Assembly: GCA_958295665.1 (NCBI GenBank)
Contig: OY282560.1
Span: 48,298,333-48,362,332 of the forward strand
DNA: 64,000 nt
Reading direction: 5' to 3'
DNA from: Tipula vernalis
Taxonomy: Eukaryota > Arthropoda > Insecta > Diptera > Tipulidae
Below the pieces are notes generated by a model, which saw only the letters and a list, made by a program, of their open reading frames with translations, was not told the DNA's origin and did no database searches. Positions 1 to 11,740 of the stretch are shown here, in pieces. Position 1 is the first letter of the stretch, and each line of letters starts with the position of its first letter. Both the position numbers and the translations under genes were made by a program.

Positions 1-1696
1 GAAGGCTGACGAAAACGGGAACGTAAAAAATATTGAATCAGAGGTGAACGATGCTGTGACAACGCCGGCGCAATTAATCGAACGCGGTGCAATATGCAAT
101 CTGTATGAGCGGAATATCATTGAACGAAATTTGCGCGATCGAAACAATATTGCAGCGGCGCAGCGATTAACGTATTATGCATCAGCAGAACACGTTGCAA
201 TGTTGGCAATCAGCGAAGAACCAAGGATATACGAGCAAGCATCGGATGATCACAAGTAGTGGGAGCAGGCAATGAACGAGGAGTACGATTCGCTAGTTAA
301 AAATCGTACGTGGAACTTGGTTAATTTACCAAAGGATCAAAAGGTGATTGATAATCGTTGCGCGGTGGGGGGTTCACGCAGGAATATGGCATTGATTACA
401 CAGAAACGTTCAGCCCTGTAGTTAAGTTTACATCGATTCGAGCAATTTTGGCGCTGGCGGCATCAAAACGAATGAGATTGCAGCAGTTCGACATTAAAAC
501 AGCTTTTCTGAACGGTGTTTTGGAGAAGAACGTTTATATGTGTCAACCGATTGGATATGACGATGGCAGAGGACGGGTGTATAAATTATTAAAGAGCTTT
601 TATGGATTGAAACAAGCGTCACGCTGTTGGAATAAAAAGTTTACGTCATTCATTAAAAAGTTCAACTTTGTGGCCAGTGAATCGGATTCATGTGTTTTTG
701 TGTGTAATGGGAAGAATGGAATGATGATACTTTGCGATCTATGTTGACGACGGGTTGATTGCAACGGAGAACGAGGAAGCAATTATTCTAGTTATTGAAT
801 ACTTGCGCAGGGAATTCGAGGTCAAAGCATTCGAACTCAAATGTTTCTTGGGGCTTGAAATCGAACAACGACCAAACGGATCGATTCATGTGAGTCAGCA
901 GACGTATGCGAAAAAGGTACTCAACCGTTTTGGTATGATGGAATGCAATGCAGTGGCAACTCCATCAGACAGTGTACAGAATCTTGTCGATTTTAAAGCG
1001 GATGGCGAAATCAATTTTCCGTATCGTGAGGTGATCGGTAGCCTAATGTATTTGGCCGTGGCAACGCGACCAGACATCAGTTTTGCTTTTGGCAATGCAA
1101 GTCGATACTTGGAGAAACCAGCGGCAGCGCATGTGAATGCAGTAAAACGCATTATGAAATACATAAAGGGGACAGTGGACATGGGAATTCGATTTGAAAG
1201 CGGCATCAATTTGAGTCTACGTGGTTACAGTGACGCAGATTATGCAGGAGACATTGAAACCATGAGGTCAACGTCCTGGTATATATTCATGTTTGGCAAC
1301 GGAATTATAAGTTGGGGCTCAGAACGCCAAAAATCAGTGGCGTTAGCGACAACAGAGTCGGAATACATGGCGGCGGCATATGCAATAAAGGAACTAGTGT
1401 GGCTGCATCGATTATTGTCCGATATTTTATCAACCAATTTGGACAAGCCGTTTTTTCTTATGGACAATTAAAGTGCGATTCGGCTCATCAAAAATCCGCA
1501 ATTCCATAAGAGGACCAAGCACATAGACGTGCGATATCATTTCATCCGAGAAAGGTATGAGGATGGAACTTTCAATTTGGATTATGTGGCAACGGATGAA
1601 CAGGTGGCTGACATAATGACCAAAGCATTACCAAAAGGTAAACATCAATATTTTTGCAAATTGATGAAGGATTCGAAGACGAAGGATATTCGGTAA
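1..1696 (+). pseudogene. Ty1/copia pol remnant (reverse transcriptase and RNase H)
   Basis: This is the C-terminal half of a Ty1/copia polyprotein, which copies element RNA into DNA and degrades the RNA template. The order is typical of copia: a W-x-x-A-M motif upstream of RT (about 260-330), RT from about 370 with FTQEYGIDY, DIKTAFLNG and YGLKQASRCW, the catalytic YVDD at 740-751, then RNase H with SDADYAGD and TTESEYMA. The tail has KHIDVRYHF and DIMTKALP and ends at a TAA at 1694-1696. It is broken in at least four places: an in-frame TAG at 257-259; loss of roughly 25 codons with a frame change near 356-360, where the conserved start of RT should lie; a frameshift between about 715 and 740; and an in-frame TAA at 1469-1471, where the family normally has DNQ. 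Gag, protease and integrase would lie beyond the left edge. The family call is secure and the element is dead. Confidence 0.9.
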
Positions 1697-1699
1697 ATT

Positions 1700-1930
1700 T
1701 ATATAATAATTATCCATAATTCGATGGCGAATTATATTCTGTAAATTCGGTGAACCGGTAATTGGTAATCGGTAATCGGTAAAAGAACATTTCTTTGAAT
1801 TTCTAGGGCATGTCTGTAAATTTGTATTTAAAAAAACGCAAATTCGATGGCGAATTTTATTTTATAAACCCGGTAAACCGGTAAACCAGTCATCGGTAAT
1901 GTATTCCCTAGTGATGTGCGACCAACCAAC
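1700..1930. repeat. Diverged 123-bp tandem duplication after the copia pol end
   Basis: The 15-mer attcgatggcgaatt occurs at 1719-1733 and again at 1842-1856, 123 bp apart. Each copy is followed by a stretch rich in ggtaa and ccggt motifs (about 1750-1785 and 1868-1900), so this is an old two-copy duplication. It also contains short runs of ggtaatc. No coding potential is visible. It lies where the 3' untranslated region of the copia element would be. Confidence 0.6.
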
Positions 1931-2190
1931 GTGAATTACTATTACTGTCCACTACTGTGAATTACTATTACCGATACCAGAGGTAAACATTTCGAATTTT
2001 CAACCATACAACTATTGATTAAAAATATGAAACTACGGCTCCAATTCCGAACGAGGAATGATTACAGTACTCAAAATGTAATCAAAATGATCTGTATGTC
2101 GGAATATAAACCCTAGTTGCATTGAATCATTGAGAGGTTAGGATAACGAAAATAAATTCTTGATATTGAATAATGCGTCTTTTAAATTCA
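1930..2190 (+). mobile_element. Possible copia LTR remnant
   Basis: Downstream of the pol end there is a TATA-like atataaacc near 2105. It is followed about 45 bp later by an AATAAA signal at 2151-2156, then by AT-rich sequence. This spacing of promoter and polyadenylation signal is what an LTR U3-R-U5 would show, and the position after pol is right. I cannot find clean TG...CA ends, a polypurine tract or a second copy in the window, so this rests on position and signals only. Confidence 0.3.
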
Positions 2191-2885
2191 TTTTGAAAAT
2201 TTCTCAATTCTCCGAATTTCATCTTTCACTTTGTCCAGAAAAGCGATAGGGATTTGGCTGGTTTTAAATTATTCCGGATGAGGATTTCCTTTCATTTCGT
2301 AGGTGAGCTTGAAATATTTTGCACAAGCACATGCCCTTGGCACGAATTTTTCAAACGCATAAAAATTTCACCTTCAGAACAATCTGTCACTATAGCACTA
2401 TGAAATGGTAAATTTAATCTAACCAGTTTATTACCAACCATCGAGCAGGTTGAAAATTATGCTCGGTTTACCGGTTTCAAATTTTACATCACTCATAATA
2501 TTTGCTGAATTGTTGTTGCAATTTGTAATACTCTTGATAATGTAGGATTAACATCCTCCTTTTTTTAGAGTTATTTAATGTGAAGGCTACAACTGATTGA
2601 GCTGCCGCTTAGAAATCTGGAATAAACAAGTTATTCCCACAATCCTGTGGATTCGATATTTTTAGGGAGTTTGCAACATATAATAAAATTAAATAATAAT
2701 TTACAGTTTATGCCATTTCCTTCCTTTCGAAAGAATAAATTCTTAATATCTATTCTTAAGTTTAAATTATTCGGTTCATAGTCCAATAACGAACTAATCT
2801 ATAACATGATGCTAATGAATCCAAGAATATCTTCGGCATTTTTAATTTTACTAAAACTAACTAACTAAGTCGTAGAAACTCAAAA
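2191..2885. other. AT-rich DNA without recognisable feature
   Basis: I see no open frame with family resemblance, no tandem repeat and no RNA gene here. It separates the copia remnant from the first satellite block. Confidence 0.5.
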
Positions 2886-3612
2886 TCGAATAACCTCAAC
2901 GATATTCTCGAAAAATCTCATAAAATATCGAAATTATTGAGTAACAAGGATAGACTCTAATATATTCTCGAGAATCTCGTGAATTCGTAGTATAGAAAAA
3001 ATTGAAATATTCCCCGTAAAGCGAATCTCGACTAATCAAGAATAAATCTAGAAAATCTTTAATATTATCGAAAAGTCTCATCTATGTAACGTCAACGCTC
3101 AACAAATTTCGCAAAGATGCACAACCTCGAAAAATCTCATAAAATATCGAAATTATAGAGAAACTCGGATAGACTAGATTCTAATATAACCTCGAAAATC
3201 AACGATATTCTCGAAAAAATCTCGATATTAGAAAATAATAAATTCGAATATTCCTGAAAAGCAGGTCTCGAATAATCTCGAAAAGCTCAAATAATCTCGA
3301 ACGAATTCTTGAAAAAATGTCGATACTCTTTAGAATTCTCGAAAAAATTTATCTAGGTATATAACGTCAACGCAAAACAGATTTCGCAAAGATATAAAAC
3401 CTCGAAAAATCTCATAAAATATCGAAATAATGGAGAAACATGGATAGTATCTAATATTACCTCGAAAATTTCGAGCGTTCTTAGAATAGAAAAAAATTGG
3501 AATATTCCCGAAAAGCGTATCTCGAATAATCTCGAAAATCTTTAATATTATCGAGAAATCTCATCTATATAACGTCAATGCTCAACAAATTTCGCAAAGA
3601 TGCACAACCTCG
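2886..3612. repeat. ~240-bp satellite, block 1
   Basis: Tandem, diverged units rich in ctcgaaaa and tctcgaat motifs. A convenient anchor is tctatataacgtcaa (or a variant of it), found here near 3081, 3352 and 3564. The sequence after the anchor defines two unit types: type A continues gcaaaacagatttcgcaaag, and type B continues gctcaacaaatttcgcaaag and then gatgcacaacc. The order here is B, A, B. The block ends abruptly at about 3612 inside a type B unit, where gypsy sequence begins. Short open frames in these units are chance. Confidence 0.85.
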
Positions 3613-4684
3613 TAGATATCCTCTGTCGTCTTTATAGTAATTGCATCATCAGAAAGACGAGGCTTTATATGAATCAAATCTCGTCGATATGATGAATCAT
3701 CAACATTGACCGCATATGATCTATCCGTGATTCTATTTTCTATGGTCCCTTTTGTCCATAGTTTATTATTATCGGGATTTAATTGAACAAATACTGGTTG
3801 TCCAATAGTCAATGGTGGAAGAGATTTCGTTTTTGGTCATAATAGTATTTGGCCCGACGTCGATTCTCTTCCAGTTTCTCCGGAACATTTTTAATTATTT
3901 CGGGTTTAAAATTCGATGTTATTGAAGGTATTCCTGTTCGCGTTCTTCTTGACAGCATTCTCTGAGCTGGGCTCGAATTTGTTTTGTTAGGAATATGCCG
4001 CCAATGTAACAAAGAATACCAGATATCTTCGCCACTTTCTTCATTTTTTTTTATTAGGCGTTTGGCTATTTTTACAGCTGATTCGCCTTTACCATTGCTT
4101 TGATGATAATGTGGTGAAGAAACAACATGGGGAAAATATGCGAACTCTTTACTAACAAAGTTTGTTCCATTATCTGTTAAGACTCTTTGAGATATTCCAT
4201 AGCGGCTGAAATGGCGTTTGCATGCGTTAACAACTGAATTGGAAGTCATATCATTTAATATATCTAGCTCAATATAATCCGAGTAGTGGCATACAGTTAC
4301 TAAAAATTTTGTTTGTTTTCCTTTATAATGAGTGAAAAATACATCCATCGATATGAATTGAAATGGGTAAGTTGCGATATCGTGAGACAGCATGGGTGGT
4401 TTTGCAAGAGAACTTGCATATTTTGCACAAATATCACATTTTTTTACCATTTCCCGAATCTCAGAACTCATACCTGGCCAGAAAACATTCTCCCTTGCGA
4501 GCCGAAGAGTTGACTCTACACCATTATAACTCACATGTACGTTTGTACGTATCAATTTTCTTAATTCGCATGGAATTAAAATTCTATTCTCCATAAATAT
4601 CAATCCGTTTTGTGTTGAAAGGTCATTTTTAAATTTATAATAAAGTTGAACTTCCTCAGGAACGTTTCTAATATTATTGGCCAT
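3613..4684 (-). pseudogene. Gypsy integrase, truncated and frameshifted
   Basis: Integrase inserts the cDNA into host DNA. The N-terminal zinc-binding region reads NVHVSYNGVE then WPGM and KKCDIC: the first His and both Cys are present, but the second His of the usual H-x-x-H is Tyr. The core keeps the first Asp (ISMDVFF), the second Asp (TDNGTNF) and the Glu (GKGESAVKIAK), so the catalytic triad is intact. A one-base frame change near 3830 separates the core from the C-terminal tail (GQPVFVQL...GTIENRITDRSY). The tail runs into satellite at 3612, so the end is lost. Confidence 0.85.
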
Positions 4685-4689
4685 CCGTA

Positions 4690-6060
4690 TGTGATTAGTT
4701 GAATAAGTTTTTGTAAAGATCTGTCATTTTGAGTTACCTGTCTAATATTCTCTATTCTTTCGTCGGTTATATTTAACCTTTGTACTGGATTAACATTCTC
4801 AATTAGATGTATACATTTTTTTTCACGAGGTATTATATCATTATCATCATTTTCTACTGGCATTCTTGATAGTGTATCTGCAACAATATTGCTTTTTCCT
4901 TCTATAAACTCCAATTTTAAAGAATAACGTTGCAGGATCATTAACATTAACTGAAGTCGCTTCGGTGCTTTAAGCAATGGCTTTTGAAAAATATTGATCA
5001 AAGGCTTGTGATCAGTTTTTACGGTACACATATGACCAACGATCATCTGGTCGAACCTGATGCACGCAAACACAATCGCGAGCAACTCTTTCTCTATCTG
5101 AGCATAATTGCGCTCTGTAGCCCTCAATGTTCTGGAAGCATATCCGATAATATCGTCTTGTTGAAATAATGCGGCGCCCAAGCCAGAGCTACTCGAATCA
5201 CACTCTATTGTAATTGGCTTAGTACAGTCAAAATACTTCAAGGTTTTAACATTCCCAACTAGGAACTTTAATTTTTTGAACTCATCCTCCTGAGTTTTTG
5301 TCCAAATCCAAGGAGTATCTTCCAACAACAGTTTTCGTAATGGAGTACAATGTGTGCTTAAATCTTTTTTGTATCTCGATCATACCCATAAATCGTTGAA
5401 GATCGTTTTTATTTTCTGGAGATTTCATATTTTGAATAGCACTGATTTTTGATGTATCTGTTTTAAGGCCTTCATTTGATAGAATATGACCAAAGAATTT
5501 TACAGATGACTGGCATAACTTCAATTTTGATTTATTTAATTTACAATTATACTGTCGAAGTCGAATCATTAAACTTTCTAAATTTTTATTATGGTCAATA
5601 AGCGCCTCCTCTTTGTTATCACCGCTTCCGTAAATCAAAAGATCATCTGCTAACACCTCTACACCTTTAAGATCATGTGTCTTTTCGTACATCTTCATCT
5701 GGAAAATTTCAGGCGCTGAACAAATGCCAAAAGGTAAGCGTTTCCAGGCGTCCAAAAGCATGTCAATTCACTGCTGGATTTTGTTAATTTTACTTGCCAG
5801 AAACACCTTGCTGCGTCACACGTTGAGAAAACTTGAGCCTTCCCCAGTTCTGGTAAAATTTCATCAACTGTAGTAAATTGGCAATTTGGTCTCGTTAGAG
5901 CTTTATTGTGAGGAATTGGATCTAAGCATATTCGAAATGAATTCGGTTTTTTAACAATCAAAACATTACTAACCCAATCCGTATGTTTCGTTATCTTTTC
6001 GATAATTCCGTCTTGAACTAATTTTTTGAGTTCAACTTTCAACTTATCCCTATAAATCAC
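4690..6060 (-). pseudogene. Gypsy reverse transcriptase and RNase H, frameshifted
   Basis: RT starts with KLKVELKKLVQDGIIEKI and TDWVSNVLIVKKPNSFRIC, has DPIPHNKALTRP, and then shifts frame near 5750, in the middle of the conserved FWTP...RLPFGICSAPEIF block. The catalytic pair is in VLADDLLIYG (about 5650), an L-A-D-D form of the usual Y-x-D-D that is known in Mag-like elements. A further frame change lies near 5330. RNase H follows with the first acidic residue in ECDSSSSGLGAAL, then QIEKELLAIVFA and DHKPLINIF, ending near NIVADTLSRMP. Another frameshift at about 4690 separates it from integrase. Confidence 0.85.
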
Positions 6061-6619
6061 TGGAATACGACGCGCTCTTTGTATAACTGGTTTGACATCT
6101 TTAACTATCTCCAGCTCAACTTCTCCTGGAAGGAGACCATAGTCCTCAAATACATCGTTATATTTTCCGCATCTATTTTGTCAAATTCAGGACTGGCATT
6201 CGTTTTCCTAACTGTTTCAATAACTTGCAGATGATTATATTCGAAATTCCTTGGATAACTTTTAACTTCGTCACTGTACTTAACTAATTTTAATGCAGAG
6301 CATGCGTTTGATGACAACAATAGACCATGATTTCTGTTGACAACTTGAAACAAAAGAGTATACCGCTGTTTATTAATTTCACACGGGATCTTAACTTCTC
6401 CAATAGTTTTAATGGAATTCCCGTTGAAATCAATCAGTTTATATTTCGATTTGGAGACTACTGGAATTTAATGCTTTATACATACTATAACCTACTAAAC
6501 ACGAATTTGAGCCCGTGTCCAACATATACTCGACCTGTTTCCATACATTTCCAAATTTTAACTTCAACGTTGCAATTACATTAAAATTGGAAGAAACCGT
6601 TAATTTTCCGTCAATTTTA
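6061..6619 (-). pseudogene. Gypsy protease and protease-RT linker, frameshifted
   Basis: The aspartic protease active site appears as MLDTGSNS, with the DTG codons at 6519-6511. The frame breaks near 6450 and resumes with IGEVKIPCEINKQRY, then continues to about 6180. There a second frameshift separates it from the short YGLLPGEVELEIVKDVKPV motif that normally leads into RT. In an active element the protease would release gag and pol products. These frames cannot make one product as they stand. Confidence 0.7.
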
Positions 6620-7575
6620 GCAATCAATAAACTTTTTTGATTATCATTATCAACTTCACTGGAAACTTCATCACTGCCGTTCGGGTTGATGTTACAGATC
6701 TCGTTAACTCGATTCGTTTTCCATTTATTGGTGCTATTATTATTCTTGAAACATGCCACATCTAAATGATTTTTCTTTTTACATATTGAACAAGTTTTTC
6801 CTAAAGCGGGGCATGTCCCTTTTTCAAAAACATGCCACGCAGCGCAAAACTTACATTTTCGTTTGACACTTTCCGCTGATTTATTGGTAATCTTGTTAAC
6901 CGGGTTGGCTACGTTCGTTTCATCACTCTTCATATTTGATAACCTATCTTGGGTCACTTCAGCAATTTTGCAAACATCCATCGCTTTGGTAAAGGTCAAG
7001 TCTGGAATTTCCATTAATTTCTTCTTTAGAAGTGCATCTTTGATACCCACTATTATTCGATCTCGTAGCAATTCATTCGAAATATGTAACTTCACTAATT
7101 TCTTTAATCTTATCAAATACAAATCGAAGAATTCATAAATGTATTGGTTACATGTGTTAAACATGTACCTGTCGTATATGTCGTTGGATTTAGGTACCAC
7201 ACAATCACGAATTTTTTTTATTGCTTTTTCTTCGGATTCTTTATCTTCATCTGTCAAACCAAAATCCATGTACCTTGTTTTGGCTGTGGTACCTATCGCC
7301 GATAGCATCAAGCTCGTTTTTTGTAAATTTCTTTATTATTCCCACAAATTCATACCTGTAGCATTGCAATAATCTTTCCAATTATTTTCGAAAATTTTCA
7401 AATTTTCCCTTACGTCACCGGTATCTACATTCAACGGTGCTGGCCAAGGAACAGTCACTGGATTTCCGACAACATTTCCAGTTGCTACATTTTCATTGAG
7501 TTTTTTATTTGTTTCCTCCAATCTATTATTAAGAAGCTCTATTGTTTTAGATTGTGATTGTAAAAATTCTAACAA
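6620..7575 (-). pseudogene. Gypsy gag (capsid and CCHC knuckles), broken
   Basis: Gag forms the particle that packages element RNA. The N-terminal part is predicted coiled coil (7575-7480, ending ELLNNRLEETNKKL), followed by the conserved capsid entry LNVDTGDVRENLKIFENNW around 7430-7390. Two consecutive in-frame TAA codons at 7338-7333 interrupt the frame, which then continues unchanged through MLSAIGTTAKTRYMDF and the capsid body. Two zinc knuckles follow (about 6855-6735): CKFCAAWH with its partner C, then CSICKKKNH and a terminal C, the paired arrangement usual in Mag-like gag. The start shown is the first methionine of the open stretch; the true start could be slightly upstream. Confidence 0.8.
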
Positions 7576-7727
7576 TATCCATTATGATTTTATGATGAAT
7601 AATATTATTATATAAACTGAATGTTCACGACACTTTTGAGGTTAAACACGATAAACCACGTTCACAACAAATTACTAAACAGTATTTTCGATGAAAATAT
7701 TTATTGATTCGACCACATGTGACACCT

Positions 7728-7923
7728 TGTTTTGTTATGGACTATATAAAAGATTTATATTATTTATTGACGTAATAATATATTTATTTATTTATTAATT
7801 CTTAAATATGGAGCAGGAATATCGTGCGTCACGCTTGTTCTGTCGTATCTGCCGCCCTCTCCAATCAGAGTCCACATCACACTGCTCTTGTATAGTGTGT
7901 ACTCAGTGGTATCTACCACAACA
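7728..7923 (-). repeat. Probable 5' LTR of the gypsy element
   Basis: On the minus strand the sequence begins TGTTGTGGTAGATACC at 7923, a typical LTR start, exactly where satellite sequence stops. The inner edge is uncertain. A candidate LTR end (CATAACA on the minus strand) lies near 7734, followed by AGGTGTCACATGTGG-like sequence that may hold the primer-binding site. No second LTR is available to confirm the limits. Several AATAAA motifs lie on the minus strand between 7740 and 7800. Confidence 0.5.
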
Positions 7924-9056
7924 GACTCGAAAATTAACAATATTCTCGAAAAAATCTCGATATAAGAAAATAAAAAATTCGAATATTCCTGAAAAGCAAG
8001 TCTCGACTAATCTCGAAAAGCTCAAATAATCTCGAACGAATTCTTGAAAAAATTTCGATACTCTTAAATATTCTTGAAAAACTTTATCTATATAACGTCA
8101 ACGAAAAACAGATTGCGCAAAGTATAAAACCTCGAAAAACCTCATAAAATATCGAAATTATGGAGAAACATGGATAGAATCTAATATTACCTCGAAAATT
8201 TCGTGCATTCTTAGAATAGAAAAAATTGTGATATTCCCGAAAAGCGAGTCTCGAAAATCTAAAATAATCTCAAAAATTCTCAAACAAATCTCAAAAGTCT
8301 TTAATATTATCGAAAAATCTGATCTATATAACGTTAACGCTCAAAAAATTTCGCAAAGATGCACAACCTCGAAAAATCTCTTAAAATATCGAAATTGTTC
8401 TGAAACTCGGAAAGACTCTAATATAACCTCGAAAAAAATTCGAGTATTTTAAAAAATTCGAGTATTTTCGAAAAGCAAGTCTCGTTCGACTAATCTTGAA
8501 AATCTCAAATAATCTCGGACGAATTCTTGAAAAAATGTCGATACTCTTTAGTATTCTCGAAAAACTTTATCTATATAAGGTCAACGCAAAACAGATTTCG
8601 CAAAGCTATAAAACCTCGAAAAGTCTCATAAAATATCGAAATTATGGAGAAACACAGAGAGTATCTAATATTACCTCGAAAATTTCGAGCATTCTTAGAA
8701 TAGAAAAAATTGGAATATTCCCGAATCTCGAAAATATAAAATAATCTCAAAAATAGTATCGAACAAATCTTAAAAGTCTTGAATATTCTCGAAAAATCAC
8801 ATCTATATAACGTCAACGCTTAACAAATTTCGCAAAGATGCACAACCTCGAAAATTCTCATAAAATATAGCAATTATTCTGAAACTCGGATAGACTCTAA
8901 TATAACTCCTAATTAACTATAATATAAACTTTTCGATACTCTTTAGTATTCTCGAAAAACTTCATCTATATAACCTCAATGCAAAACAGATTTCACAAAG
9001 CTATAAAACCTCGAAAAATCTCATAAAACATCGAAATTATGGAGAAACATGGATAA
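7924..9056. repeat. ~240-bp satellite, block 2
   Basis: Anchors lie near 8087, 8323, 8568, 8802 and 8964, giving spacings of about 236, 245, 234 and 162 bp. The types alternate A, B, A, B, A. The short last spacing reflects an internal deletion. The block includes an uninterrupted stretch at about 8881-8930 that is the pre-insertion form of the site taken by the MITE at 12996. It ends at the 5' target duplication of the hAT-like element (9049-9056). Confidence 0.85.
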
Positions 9057-9068
9057 TAGGATGGTCCA
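9057..9068 (+). repeat. Left terminal inverted repeat of the hAT-like element
   Basis: TAGGATGGTCCA, matching the right end at 11 of 12 positions (A/G difference at base 5). Confidence 0.85.
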
Positions 9069-9512
9069 CATTCCTATGTCATTATTTTTCCATATTTTTT
9101 GTTGCTATCCACAAGCATTATTTTGTTCTATAGACCAAACGGAGTGAATATATCAAAAATTGGCCCATTTGAACTATATATAGAGGTCGCTATGATATGA
9201 TATGATTTGTTGTTGTAGAATTTTTCCATGTGTATTTCTGGCAAGCAAAAAATGCTGTATAACGCTGAATAAAAGTCTATATAAAAAGGGAAATCCCCTT
9301 AATTTCTTATAGGATATATACTTCAACGAGAAATTTATCATTTGTGTCTTTTGTTGCAATGAGTAAAGAGTTGTTTGCAGAACAAGTAAAATATACTTTT
9401 ATAAATCAGTATATACATTTTTTTTTTAATTTGAGTGTGCAGTGTAATTTGTAATTAAAATAATCATTTACTGTGAATAGTTAAATTATAATTCAAGTTT
9501 AAAGGATTGAAA

Positions 9513-11740
9513 ATGGCGTCCACTAACACGTCGAAATCTACAAGAACCTCAGCTGGAGTTTGGCTAATTGGGAAGTCAACAGAAAGTCTAGCCCATGCAA
9601 GGCTTCCATCAAATGGGGATGTTCTTAAAAGATTCCATTATCACCATTTAGAACAAAAAATGACTGTTAAGCAAAGTATTCGGAATGCGGTGGTTGGAGT
9701 GATGGAAATTTGGGAAAAAGCCAGAATTCCTTCCCAAAAGGATTGACTCAGTCGAAAGGAAATTAAACAAACTTGTTGGTGAATATTTGCTTCTAAAAAA
9801 GAATCGGAAAACCAATCTCGAAAGTTGTCGAATAAAAGAAAACATATTCAAAGCAGATTTGGTTGAAATATTTGACATAGCAAAGGTTAAGGACGCATTA
9901 ACTATAATGAAAAATAAAGAGGACAAAACATTTCTTATCATGCAAAGAGAAGACAACATGAGCTGCAGCATGGCAGGAGTAGACAATTATTTAAAAAATA
10001 AAGAAAACCGAAAACGAAAGAGAGATGCGGAAGCTGAAACCAGGCGACTACTAAATATCCAAAAACAAAAAGCAAACCAAGAAGTTGTTGATACTCTTTC
10101 TGAGATTATGGATTCTGACGATTTCGGTGAAAATAGCTCCAACACATCATCATGTGATGAGTATCAGGCTCCTTCGACCTCGACCTGCAAGGCAAAGGCG
10201 AAACCTTATTTGCAAAAATCTGTTTTTACCAAGGATGGTATTGCATCTATTGACCGAGTGAACCTTACTGATCGAAATGCAGTGCTTGTTTTTTCGATCT
10301 GTAGCTCAGGCATTGGGTATACCAATAGCAGATATCTCATTATCACGAAGCACAATACGTCGAACAAGAAACCAAATTCGTAAAAATTTCGTAGAATCGG
10401 ATCAAGCTTCATTTATTTCACAATGCCCATGTCCACTTATCTTACACTGGGATGGCAAATTATTAAGCGATATTATTGGTGGAGTACAAAAGGTGGATAG
10501 AGTTGCGATTATCGTCAGTGGAGGTGGATTAGAAAAACTAATAAGAGTTCCGGAGATCAAAAGAGAGCCAACGCATGCTTGCAACTTTTTGACGATTGGA
10601 GTCTCAAGGGTCACATTCGCGCACTATGCTCGATACCACAGCGTCTAACACAGGGTTAAACTTAGGTGCATGCACTTTAATTGAAAAAGCCCTTGATAAG
10701 GAGCTCATATGGATTGCTTGCCGTCATCACATTTTTAAAGTAATGCTTTCTAATGTTTTTAAAGAAGTTTTTGGATCATGTGGAGGGTAAGATGTGCAAT
10801 TATTTAAACGCTTTCAGAAACAGTGGTCGAAAATAGATAAAAAAAAATGTATGGTGGGAGATGGATCGTTATTTAGTACCAATAATTTGATAGAACTTCT
10901 TCAAGAAATTCAAAATTACTATGCCGAAGCTATAAAAAGTCAACAGCCTAGGGACGATTACCTCGAACTATTGACCCTGTGCCAAACTTTTCCGCCTTAC
11001 ATCAAGCTCGTTGGATGGCAAAAGCAATTTATTGTCTAAAAATATACTTGTTTCAAAACCAGTTCATCCTTAGTGCAGCAGAGAAAAAAGGAGTCACTCA
11101 TATAAGTGTATTTGTTAGTCTAATATATGGCTGTTATTGGAATGAAGCCCCCATAGCCGAGAAAGCCCCTTTAAATGACGCCAATCTACTTCAACTTATT
11201 GACAGCTATCCTAATAAAAATATTCGTACAGCGGCATCGGAAGCATTTCGTCGTCATCTCTGGTATTTTTCGGAATATCTCATTGGACTAGCTTTTTTCG
11301 ATTCTCGAGTAACAGATGAGTCTAAAAGAAAAATGGTTAAAAATCTCATGTTACCACCAATAGCTAAAGCGTTAAAAAGACTCGACGGTAAAACTTTCAA
11401 TCATCAGAGCCCAATTGAGCCATTTGTAACCCAACGCACAACCATTTTCTTTGACTTGTTAGTCAATGAAGGACGAGAAAAGGCTGCGTCTTTTCTTACA
11501 AAGGACCCCACGGAATGGAAGGACGATGCAATTTTTATTGAAATGGGGGAAAAAGTACGCCAGTTAAAAGTAGTAAACGATTGTGCAGAGCGAGGTATTG
11601 CATTAATTCAAAAATTTAACAATAGCATTACCAAAAATGAACAGCAAAAACAATATTTGCTTCGGTTAGTCGATCTACATAGAAATAAATTTCCCACCGC
11701 CTCGAAGGCCAACGTCATGAAGATGAATCTGAGCGAGTAA
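9513..11740 (+). pseudogene. hAT-like transposase, multiply frameshifted
   Basis: The transposase would cut and join the element ends. The start is the ATG at 9513 (MASTNTSKS), in a good context after a 5' leader. Signature pieces occur in order over three frames: a first Asp in LILHWDGKLL (about 10435-10460), a second Asp in MLDTTASNTG (10626-10655), the CxxH motif in IACRHHIF (about 10712-10735), the RW motif in HQARWMAK (11000-11023), and a conserved C-terminal block around HLWYFSEYLIGLAFFDSRV (about 11255-11310) that may supply the catalytic Glu. Frame changes lie near 9740, 10290, 10580, 10622 and 10985, and there is an in-frame TAA at 10788-10790. No single product is possible. The CxxH plus RW pattern fits hAT. 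The typical hAT C-terminal dimerisation motif is not obvious, so a related superfamily is possible. Confidence 0.75.

Larger units (their letters stand above)
3613..7923 (-). mobile_element. Ty3/gypsy (Mag-like) retrotransposon, 3'-truncated, in satellite
   Basis: A gypsy-class LTR element on the minus strand in the order LTR, gag, protease, RT, RNase H, integrase. The left junction (about 3612/3613) falls inside the region after integrase, so the 3' LTR is missing. The right junction is sharp at 7923, where an LTR-like start on the minus strand (TGTTGTGGTAGATACC) meets satellite sequence. The RT motif with ADD in place of YxDD, and the paired CCHC knuckles in gag, fit the Mag/K02A2.6-like lineage. 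That lineage assignment is from family knowledge, not from a tree. The coding part has two stops and about six frameshifts. The satellite on the two sides does not join in register: about 80 bp of a unit is missing, so the deletion that removed the 3' end probably took flanking satellite too. Confidence 0.85.

Noticed and set aside
2896..3081. Open frames in the ~240-bp satellite, here and near 8228, 8496, 8571, 12651 and 12702
   Set aside because: Low-complexity reading of diverged repeats, with similar frames on both strands and no recognised domain.
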